Below are positions 1 to 5,613 of a stretch of 5,613 nucleotides of DNA, one piece after another; position 1 is the first letter of the stretch, and each line of letters begins with the position of its first letter. The stretch spans positions 1 to 5,613 of the forward strand of contig CAZQHE010000201.1 of the NCBI GenBank assembly GCA_964593155.1, in the 5' to 3' direction. The DNA is from JAJRXK01 sp964593155. GTDB taxonomy: Bacteria > Krumholzibacteriota > Krumholzibacteriia > JAJRXK01. Under the pieces are notes generated by a model that ran no database searches, was not told where the DNA came from, and saw nothing but the letters and a program-made list of their open reading frames with translations. The translations under genes were made by a program, and so were the position numbers.

Positions 1-824
1 GTCTTCACCTGGTGATCGGAGTCGGCGAGCAACGCGCCCGCCCGCTCGTAGTCCACTCCGGCCAGGTGCATCACCAGTCCCTTGGCGCGCTCCACCAGTT
101 TGCGGCTGGTCGGAGCGACGTCCACCATCAGGTTCTCGTAGGTCTTGCCCCAGCGCACCATGGCCGCGGTGGTGAGCATGGTCAGCATCATCTTCTGCGC
201 CAGTGCCGCCTTCATCCGCGTGCTGCCGGTGATCGCCTCGGGACCGGTGACGACCTCGACCACGTGATCGGCAACGGTGGCCTCGTCGTCGGGGTCGAGG
301 TGGTTGCCCACGAGGAAGGCCGTCCACGCTCCGCGCTCGCGTGCCCGGCGCAACGCGGCGCGCACGTACGGGGTGCGACGGCTCGCCGAGATCCCCACGA
401 GGACGTCGTGCTCGCCCAACGCGACGCCGTCGACGTCGGCCACGGCCGCATGCTCGTCGTCCTCCACTCCTTCCGCACTGCGGATCAGGGTCGGTGCGCC
501 GCCGGCGACGAGTCCGCGCACCAACGCCGGGTCGGTGCCGTAGGTGGGCGGACACTCGGCGGCGTCGAGCACGCCCAGCCGGCCGCTGGTACCCGCGCCC
601 GCGTACACGAGGCGACCGCCGGACCGAAAGGCGTCGACCACGCGGTCCACCACCACCGCCCAGCGCGGCAACGCGGATTCGACCACGTCGAGCACCGAGC
701 GATCCTCGGCGTGGATCGTACGCAACACGTCGACCGTCGCCGCGCGGTCGATGTCGCGCGTGCGGGGGTTGCGCTCCTCGGTGGTCAGTCCACGCAGGAG
801 TTCGTAGAGACTCCGGTCCTCCAG
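1..824 (-). CDS. murQ: N-acetylmuramic acid 6-phosphate etherase MurQ (3' end cut by window edge)
   Basis: MurQ is a cytoplasmic SIS-domain enzyme that cleaves the D-lactyl ether of MurNAc-6-phosphate, giving GlcNAc-6-phosphate and lactate during peptidoglycan recycling. The frame is open from a stop at 863-861 to the window edge: 274 codons from the proposed start, against about 300 for the family. Visible motifs are TTEERNP (residues 14-20) followed by DID, the SIS phosphate-binding loop GAGTSGRLG (76-84), AAECPPTYG (88-96), AEGVED (117-122), TGSTRMKA (199-206) and NLMVDV (231-236). Glu90 and Glu121 align with the catalytic Glu83 and Glu114 of E. coli MurQ. Several usually conserved positions differ: ASRRTPY for ASGRTPY, KAALAQK for KAGTAQK, and LTML for LNML. 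No ATG, GTG or TTG lies between the in-frame upstream stop and the conserved N-terminus. A CTG at 824-822, 7 nt after GGGAGG, is therefore taken as the start. The gene follows the C25 peptidase gene by 36 nt and is probably co-transcribed with it. The family call is very secure; the start is less so. Confidence 0.95.
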   Translation of the reverse strand, partial: MEDRSLYELLRGLTTEERNPRTRDIDRAATVDVLRTIHAEDRSVLDVVESALPRWAVVVDRVVDAFRSGGRLVYAGAGTSGRLGVLDAAECPPTYGTDPALVRGLVAGGAPTLIRSAEGVEDDEHAAVADVDGVALGEHDVLVGISASRRTPYVRAALRRARERGAWTAFLVGNHLDPDDEATVADHVVEVVTGPEAITGSTRMKAALAQKMMLTMLTTAAMVRWGKTYENLMVDVAPTSRKLVERAKGLVMHLAGVDYERAGALLADSDHQVK

Positions 825-831
825 GATCCAG

Positions 832-837
832 CCTCCC
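832..837 (-). promoter_or_regulatory. Shine-Dalgarno sequence of murQ, fixing a CTG start
   Basis: On the minus strand GGGAGG is followed by a 7-nt spacer (CTGGATC) and then CTG at 824-822. Spacing and complementarity to the 16S 3' end are near ideal. In frame between the stop at 863-861 and this point there is no conventional start codon. The first in-frame GTG (728-726, codon 33) would delete the conserved MurQ N-terminal TTEERNP segment. The site therefore points to initiation at CTG; the ATC codon just before it is the only close alternative. Confidence 0.7.
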
Positions 838-860
838 TGCCGGTTCCGCCCAGGACGCGC

Positions 861-3800
861 TCAGCGCATGACGACCACGCGGCCCATGTCGCTGCGCGCA
901 CGCCCGCCCGCGCCGCGGACCTCGAGGCGGTAGAGGTACGTGCCGTTCGCCACCTCGTCGCCGACCGTGTCGCGGGCGTCCCACTCGACGGTGACCGCGC
1001 GCAGGGTCTCGCCGCTTCCGCTGTTCACGGCGTGCGACTCGAAGAAGTCCGACGTGTAGACGGTGCGGCCACTCAGATCGTACACCGTGAGCCGCGCACT
1101 CTCCACGCTGCCCTCGACGTGGGCGGTGACGTAGGTGCGATCGGCGAAGGGACTCGGCACCGGCGTGTGGCGCAGCAGCACGGGCGCTTCGTCGCCGGGC
1201 GCGGGGCCTCCGGGATCGGTGATCTGCGTGGGCAGGTCGGCGAGGACCAGGGTGAGGGCCCCGGCCGTCTCGCCGGCACGGGGCGCAGCGTCGAAACGCA
1301 CCGTCCAGTCGCGTCCACTTCCCTCGACGGCCAGGCCGAGCACGTCGACACCCTCGAAGGTCACTTCGATCTGATCGCTCGTCAGGTCCACCGGACTGCG
1401 GAAGTCCAGCTCCAGCGCCGTCCGGCGTTGCGGATCGAGCGTGAGCTGCGCGGGATCGGCGACCGGCTCGCCATCGGCGAAGACCTGCAGGTCCAGGCTC
1501 ACCGGCAGGCGCAGGACGCGGCGCTGCAGGTCGGAATAGGCCTCGTCGTAGACGGCGATCTCGACCGTGTAGTCCTGCGGGTACACGGGTAGCTCGACGA
1601 CTCGTTCGATCGAGCGCCAGTCGGTGTCGGCCGTCCCCGGGCGCTCGGTCGCGTAGCTACGGCCACGGTCGTCGGTGATCTCGATCCGGTCCACGCCGGA
1701 CTCGTCGACGGCGGCCAGGCTGAACGTGGCCGTCGAATCACCCGCGTCGGCTTCGAGCGCACTGCCGTCGACGACCTCGGTGCCCCCACGCTCGACGCGC
1801 AGGCGGGGCGCGGCGGCATCGAGCCGCTGCAACGGGTCGCCCAGCAGGTTGTACTGCGAGACCATCTCGTCGAAGCCGCTGGAGAAGGCCAGGGCGTTCA
1901 GTTCGGCCTGCGCCAGCGATTCGCCCATCAGCCACTGACTGCGGAGGTCGTCGCCCAGCACGGGGCTGTTGCGCCGCGGCTCCCGGAACATGGCTTCGGT
2001 GATCAGCTCCATGAAGCGTGCGTTCGGCAGCAGGAACTCGAAGCCACTGCTGCCGTAGGTGGCGATCGCTCCCTTCTGCGGCAGGCGGACGAGCGTCTCG
2101 CCCAGGGCCGGCGTCCCGAACAGCGTCTCGTCGGGCTGGCAGAAGTCCGACACGTGGCACCCCATGCCGAAGAAGAGGTACGGTCGGCCGACGTTCGTGA
2201 GCTGATCTCCCTTGTCGGCCGCGATGCGCACGTCGGTGAGGAAGTTCTCGTGGCCGAGCAGGTTGAAGTTCGCGTGGCCCTGGTAGCTGACCACGAGCCA
2301 GCCCTCGCTCAGCAGGTCCTCGAACTGGTCGCGGTAGTTGGCCTCGTAGCCCTGCTTGACCGTGTTCAGATCGGCGCAATCCGCACCGCCACGGAACTCG
2401 GCGGTGAAGTCGTCCAGGTCCAGGAACTGAGCGACGAGGGTTCCGTCGAGGGGGCCGTCCGCGCGCCGCTTGGCGTTCTCCTGACTGTTCGCGAACTCCC
2501 GCTCGCCCGGCTGCAGGCAGTAGGTCGCACCGCCCGCGCCTCCGAGGTAGGAGTCGGTGGAGTAGGCGTCGTCGGCGACCCAGAGCGTGCGGCGGCGCCA
2601 TTCGTCGTCGGGGGCGGGTTGTTCGTAGGCGATGATCTTGTCGATCATCGTCCGTAGCTCGTCGACGTCGCCCGCGGGAAGTCGGCCGACGAGGATGTCC
2701 GAGGTCTGCCGCAGATTGCTCGGGTACGAACCACCCGTGTAACCGAAGATGCCGTACCACTTGTCGGAGGCGAGCAGCTCGTTGCCGTCGAAGTTCTGGA
2801 TGTGCATGCTGATCGGAACGCGGTTCGGCGAGCCACGCCCGGTGACCATGCGCGCTTCCTCCCCGGCGTCACCCATCAGGACGAGGGCACGAGCGTCCCA
2901 CTGCAGGTAGGCGTACTCGGCCAGCGCGCGGATCGCGGCGGGCGACTGGAATCCACCCGAGAACTGATCGTAGATCTGCTGGTGGTCGACGTATGCGAAG
3001 TTCCAGTCGCGACCACCGATGCGGTCGCGACGGAACGCGATCCAGCGCTCGGACTCGGCGCGGAACTCCTCGGGACCGACCACCAGGACCTGTACGTCGT
3101 CGATGGTGTCGAAGAGATCGGCCACGAGATCGCGCTCGAGCGAGGTGATCTGGGGGATGTCCAACCGCGCGGCGGCGAGAAACCGTTTCGTCTGGCTGGC
3201 GGCCTGGTCCAGGCGTGCCTGCAGCGTGAAACGGTCGCCGTCCGGGATCACTCCGTCGGCAGGCAGAGCCACGAAGCGCGGTACATTGGGATCGGTCACG
3301 TCGAAGAGCAGGACATCGTCGCGTCCGAAGCCGGGAATGCGCACGTCGTAGGGCTGTCCGCCCGTCGGCAGGGTGAAGGAGAGCCGGTTGCCGACGGCCC
3401 GATAGGTCGCCGGATACTCCAGCTCGACCTCTCCGAAGTAGCCCGAAAGGAACGAATTCGGGACTCCTTCGCGCCGCATGCGGAACAGCCAGGGTCCGTC
3501 GTCGATCGCCGCGGACGCGACCACGCGCTCGAGATCCACCAGTCCTCCGTTGGCCGCGGCCAGCAACTGCGTTCCGAGGTCGATCTCCGTCGATCCGTCC
3601 TCGCTGCGCAGCGCGAAGGAGTAGGGGTCGGTCACGCCCTGGAAGCGGGCCGCCGTCCACCGCACCGTGAGTTCGCCGCCGGGCACGGGGTTGACGAACC
3701 GGACCGACCCGAGGGCCTCTTCGACCTCGCGCCCGTCGTTCCAGTGGTAGCGCTCGAGATCCAGACGGAAGGGGTCTTCCTGGTAGCCGCGGTCCTGCTC

Positions 3801-5039
3801 GAAGTGCTCGACACGTGTGTACTGCGTCGCGGGATCGTTGCCGGTGTAGGGGTCGGCGGAGACGACGTCCATACGGGCCCATCCGTCGGCGGGGGGCTCC
3901 GCGGCGAGCAGGAAGTAGACGTTGTCGCTGTTGTAGTGATCGGGACGACCCGGCGTCGCGCGTGGACCGCCGGTGGCGGTGCCCCAGCGCGCGGCCTCGT
4001 CCTCGACCGACAGGCCGTAGAACACGATCTGGTCGCGCGGATCGACCGGTGCCGAGGAGTCGGCGTCGTCACCGGCGAAGTGGAAGGGCACGTCGATCGC
4101 CAGCGGTGCCGGATGTCCCGGGTCCTCCGGCGAGGACGGCCGCAGCTTCACCAGCCGTAGCTGACGGCGGGTGACGGCCGCGGGCAGGCCACCCTCCTCG
4201 AGAAGGGCCGCGCCGATCACCCGGCGAACGCCCGTCTGCGAGACCTTCAGCCGGATCGGGTCGGCCAACAGGGTCGCGGCGTCCAGCGTCCCGCTCTCGA
4301 GGGCCTGCCGTGGCAGCGATTCGGCGGCCTCGATCGCGCGACGCTTGCGCTCGAGCCGCGGCGGCAGGGTTCGCCAGCCGGCGGCCATGCCCGGGTTCAG
4401 CACCACCTCCGCCACCGAGGGCTCCACCCGTCCGGGCATGCCCATGGCGTCCCCACCACCGGCGAACCGGACCGTCAACTCGATCGTCCGGGCGATCCGC
4501 AGCGCTCCGGTGGCGGCGTCGTAGAGCACGGGATCGACGCGCAGGGCCGCCAGACGCTGCCGGCGCGTGAAGCTGGGTTCGCCGAGACGGACCACGTCGG
4601 CACGAGAGGTCCTGAAGGCCTCGTAGCCCTCGCTCTCACGCACGACCTCGCGGTGACGAGGCTCTCCCGGCAACGCATCGGGCACGGGCTCGGGAACGGG
4701 AGCCGGGACCACGCGTCCGGGAGCCAACGACTGGAGATCGAGGCGGTCGACCCGTAGGCGCGCATCGCCCGCCGGCGGCAGAGCCAGCCAACGCGCCGCG
4801 CGCGGCAGGACCGGCTGGCCGGGCTCGCCGATCCCGGGGGCTCCGGGGATCTCGACCGCGATCCAGCGCCCGTCGGGGCCCGCACCGCGGACGACGGACT
4901 CCCCGGTCACAGCGATCCGGACCCGGAGCTGCCGTTCGGTGCTCTCGAGCACCGTCCACTCGACCGCGGCGCCCACGGGCGCGCCCGACAGGAGACTGGC
5001 GAGCACGAGCCAGGAGATCGTGGATCGATACGAGCGCAT
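861..5039 (-). CDS. Secreted C25-family (gingipain/PorU-like) cysteine peptidase with FlgD-like C-terminal domain
   Basis: The product is 1392 aa if it starts at ATG 5039-5037. Residues 1-25 form a signal peptide: Arg2 and Arg5, hydrophobic core ISWLVLASLLSG, then APVGAA. Residues ~26-200 resemble the C25 propeptide (EIPGAPGIGEPGQPVLP at 63-79; VLYDAATGALRIARTIEL at 171-188). Residues ~255-640 resemble the beta-rich N-terminal region of PorU (IRLKVSQTGVRRV at 262-274, DQIVFYG at 336-342, NVYFLLA at 373-379). The C25 catalytic domain spans ~649-1074: LVLMGDAG (719-726), ASDKWYG (757-763), DILVGRLP (781-788), His922 in SYQGHAN, Cys961 in FFGMGCHVSDF, and the usual closing motif YNLLGDPL (1063-1070). 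Ig-like beta segments follow to ~1270. A FlgD-like domain (~1288-1392; LTVYDLSGRTVY, NGTYLYRLEV) ends the protein. In related proteins such C-terminal domains serve in type IX export or surface anchoring. The product is thus likely a PorU-type sortase or a gingipain-like surface protease; sequence alone does not decide. A longer frame starts at TTG 5129, but that codon abuts the predicted -10 box. ATG 5105 is another option. No strong Shine-Dalgarno precedes 5039; the signal peptide position decides this start. Confidence 0.93.
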   Translation of the reverse strand: MRSYRSTISWLVLASLLSGAPVGAAVEWTVLESTERQLRVRIAVTGESVVRGAGPDGRWIAVEIPGAPGIGEPGQPVLPRAARWLALPPAGDARLRVDRLDLQSLAPGRVVPAPVPEPVPDALPGEPRHREVVRESEGYEAFRTSRADVVRLGEPSFTRRQRLAALRVDPVLYDAATGALRIARTIELTVRFAGGGDAMGMPGRVEPSVAEVVLNPGMAAGWRTLPPRLERKRRAIEAAESLPRQALESGTLDAATLLADPIRLKVSQTGVRRVIGAALLEEGGLPAAVTRRQLRLVKLRPSSPEDPGHPAPLAIDVPFHFAGDDADSSAPVDPRDQIVFYGLSVEDEAARWGTATGGPRATPGRPDHYNSDNVYFLLAAEPPADGWARMDVVSADPYTGNDPATQYTRVEHFEQDRGYQEDPFRLDLERYHWNDGREVEEALGSVRFVNPVPGGELTVRWTAARFQGVTDPYSFALRSEDGSTEIDLGTQLLAAANGGLVDLERVVASAAIDDGPWLFRMRREGVPNSFLSGYFGEVELEYPATYRAVGNRLSFTLPTGGQPYDVRIPGFGRDDVLLFDVTDPNVPRFVALPADGVIPDGDRFTLQARLDQAASQTKRFLAAARLDIPQITSLERDLVADLFDTIDDVQVLVVGPEEFRAESERWIAFRRDRIGGRDWNFAYVDHQQIYDQFSGGFQSPAAIRALAEYAYLQWDARALVLMGDAGEEARMVTGRGSPNRVPISMHIQNFDGNELLASDKWYGIFGYTGGSYPSNLRQTSDILVGRLPAGDVDELRTMIDKIIAYEQPAPDDEWRRRTLWVADDAYSTDSYLGGAGGATYCLQPGEREFANSQENAKRRADGPLDGTLVAQFLDLDDFTAEFRGGADCADLNTVKQGYEANYRDQFEDLLSEGWLVVSYQGHANFNLLGHENFLTDVRIAADKGDQLTNVGRPYLFFGMGCHVSDFCQPDETLFGTPALGETLVRLPQKGAIATYGSSGFEFLLPNARFMELITEAMFREPRRNSPVLGDDLRSQWLMGESLAQAELNALAFSSGFDEMVSQYNLLGDPLQRLDAAAPRLRVERGGTEVVDGSALEADAGDSTATFSLAAVDESGVDRIEITDDRGRSYATERPGTADTDWRSIERVVELPVYPQDYTVEIAVYDEAYSDLQRRVLRLPVSLDLQVFADGEPVADPAQLTLDPQRRTALELDFRSPVDLTSDQIEVTFEGVDVLGLAVEGSGRDWTVRFDAAPRAGETAGALTLVLADLPTQITDPGGPAPGDEAPVLLRHTPVPSPFADRTYVTAHVEGSVESARLTVYDLSGRTVYTSDFFESHAVNSGSGETLRAVTVEWDARDTVGDEVANGTYLYRLEVRGAGGRARSDMGRVVVMR

Positions 5040-5128
5040 GACGACGTCCACGCCACGGGCGGCAGGGAGGAGAACACGGAACGGGCGGAGCGCGAGGACG
5101 GCCATCCCCGACGATGGTTGGCCGAACA

Positions 5129-5157
5129 AGAGTACGTTCGAAGCGCAGGGCGGTCAA
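5129..5157 (-). promoter_or_regulatory. Predicted sigma70-type promoter of the C25 peptidase-murQ unit
   Basis: Reading the minus strand, the -35 element is TTGACC (5157-5152, 5 of 6 matches to TTGACA). A 17-bp spacer follows, then TACTCT (5134-5129, 4 of 6 matches to TATAAT). Transcription would start near 5122, giving a leader of about 80 nt before ATG 5039. The promoter sits directly downstream of the hairpin at 5211-5181, where a new transcription unit is expected. Its location makes a start at TTG 5129 impossible for this transcript. No operator-like inverted repeat is obvious. The prediction rests on consensus matching alone, and promoters in this lineage may differ. Confidence 0.6.
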
Positions 5158-5180
5158 CCGCACCCCACCGACCCCTACGA

Positions 5181-5211
5181 CGAAGGGCCCGGCCATCGGC
5201 CGGACCCTTCG
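5181..5211 (-). terminator. GC-rich hairpin, probable terminator of the upstream gene
   Basis: Positions 5181-5194 pair with 5198-5211 around a 3-nt loop, giving a 14-bp stem. The single non-Watson-Crick position (5188 with 5204) is a stable G-U wobble in minus-strand RNA but a C-A mismatch in plus-strand RNA. The hairpin therefore fits minus-strand transcription better. It begins 25 nt after the stop of the gene ending at 5237 and lies just before the predicted promoter of the next gene. No U-run follows, so intrinsic termination may be incomplete or factor-assisted. A 12-bp perfect palindrome, CCTTCGCGAAGG (5206-5217), overlaps one foot of the stem. Confidence 0.65.
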
Positions 5212-5236
5212 CGAAGGCTCGGAAACGTGCGCCGAC

Positions 5237-5613
5237 TCAGTCGGAGCCGAACTGCGCCTTCATGCTGCCCCAGCTGCCCTCTTCGGTATCGACACCCGTG
5301 CTCAGACGGAGGTTCCCGATGTCGGTGAACTCGCGGAAGCAAGGGGTCGGTTGGTCGTTGGCCTCGCAAGGATCCTCGGGCACCACGTTGAACTCGACCC
5401 ATCCGGGAACGTCGTCGTTGAGGGCCGACGACGGCGTCGAGGGGCCCGGACGGAGAACGACCGTCTCCGTCAGCTCCTGCAGCACCAGACCCTGCAGCTC
5501 GACCAGCGGCGCGGGCAGGGTGTTCACCCGGACATTTCCCCCGGTCCCGACGATGTAGTTCTGGTTTCCGTCACCCAAGTTCAGCGGTGCGGGACCGACC
5601 AGGGTCTCATTGA
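5237..5613 (-). CDS. Unrecognised protein, C-terminal fragment (5' end beyond window edge)
   Basis: The frame is open from the right edge to a TGA at 5239-5237, giving 124 visible residues. There is no in-frame ATG or GTG with a ribosome binding site at its beginning. A TTG at 5578-5576 is possible but has no Shine-Dalgarno, and the frame continues upstream without a stop, so this is most likely the tail of a longer protein. The visible part has alternating hydrophobic stretches suggestive of beta strands (NYIVGTGGNVRVN, VELQGLVLQEL, WVEFNVV). A Pro/Ser/Thr-rich turn, RPGPSTPSS, follows, and then two cysteines 10 residues apart (EDPCEANDQPTPCF) that could form a disulfide in an exported protein. 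The end is acidic and polar (…FGSD). No FlgD-like C-terminal domain is seen. I do not recognise the family. A separate terminator and promoter divide it from the peptidase gene. Confidence 0.7.
   Translation of the reverse strand, partial: NETLVGPAPLNLGDGNQNYIVGTGGNVRVNTLPAPLVELQGLVLQELTETVVLRPGPSTPSSALNDDVPGWVEFNVVPEDPCEANDQPTPCFREFTDIGNLRLSTGVDTEEGSWGSMKAQFGSD

Noticed and set aside
212..478. Short overlapping frames on both strands in the first 800 bases
   Set aside because: All lie within murQ, are Arg/Ser/Pro-rich with no motif, and are explained by high GC.
825..860. Possible terminator or regulatory hairpin between the peptidase gene and murQ
   Set aside because: Only short imperfect pairings are possible and there is no U-run; the stretch is best explained as a short intergenic spacer with the murQ ribosome binding site.
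12..1592. 526-codon plus-strand open frame across murQ and the end of the peptidase gene
   Set aside because: It is the exact codon-aligned antisense frame of both genes. Its stops would need TTA, CTA or TCA codons in the sense genes, which are rare at this GC content; it ends precisely at a sense CTA (1592-1590). The opposite strand encodes clear, conserved proteins.
1738..2760. 340-codon minus-strand frame within the peptidase gene
   Set aside because: This is an out-of-frame, arginine-rich translation of the C25 catalytic region, typical of a shifted frame in GC-rich DNA; the true frame carries the His/Cys motifs.
2869..3882. 337-codon minus-strand frame within the peptidase gene
   Set aside because: This is an out-of-frame Arg/Gly/Pro-rich shadow of the PorU-like middle region, with no recognisable domain.
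2802..4160. 452-codon plus-strand open frame inside the peptidase gene
   Set aside because: This is the same codon-aligned antisense artefact, ending at a sense CTA (4160-4158). The product resembles no protein family and has no ribosome binding site that stands out.
5237..5578. Treating the right-hand gene as a complete 113-aa protein starting at TTG 5578
   Set aside because: There is no Shine-Dalgarno before this TTG, and the frame continues open to the window edge, so a partial longer gene is more likely.

Overview
The window is GC-rich (about two-thirds G+C by eye), with compact bacterial genes all read from the minus strand. Transcription therefore runs from the right edge to the left edge. 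The key taxonomic clue is a very large secreted C25 (gingipain/PorU-type) cysteine peptidase that ends in a FlgD-like immunoglobulin domain. That architecture is typical of the FCB group of bacteria and relatives with type IX secretion (Bacteroidota, Gemmatimonadota, and high-GC candidate phyla such as Krumholzibacteriota or Eisenbacteria). The high GC makes an ordinary Bacteroidota unlikely. The phylum assignment is inference.

Layout from right to left. At 5613-5237 lies the C-terminal part of an unrecognised protein whose N-terminus is outside the window. Its stop is followed 25 nt later by a strong GC-rich hairpin (5211-5181), most likely its terminator. Next comes a good sigma70-type promoter (-35 TTGACC, 17-bp spacer, -10 TACTCT; 5157-5129) and a leader of roughly 80 nt. 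The C25 peptidase gene occupies 5039-861: signal peptide, gingipain-type propeptide region, PorU-like beta-rich middle region, C25 catalytic domain with an intact His/Cys pair, Ig-like region and FlgD-like C-terminal domain. After a 36-nt gap, murQ (N-acetylmuramic acid 6-phosphate etherase) starts at 824 and runs off the left edge, missing only about its last 25-30 residues.

The peptidase and murQ probably form one transcription unit, because they are close, co-directional and have no visible terminator between them. The functions do not obviously belong together: one is an exported protease or sortase, the other a cytoplasmic cell-wall recycling enzyme. The most notable points are the apparent CTG start codon of murQ behind a strong Shine-Dalgarno sequence, substitutions in otherwise conserved MurQ segments, the unusual residues around the C25 active site, and the promoter placement that rules out the longest start of the peptidase gene. 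I see no mobile element, CRISPR array, tRNA or rRNA, and no clear sign of a wholly new system.
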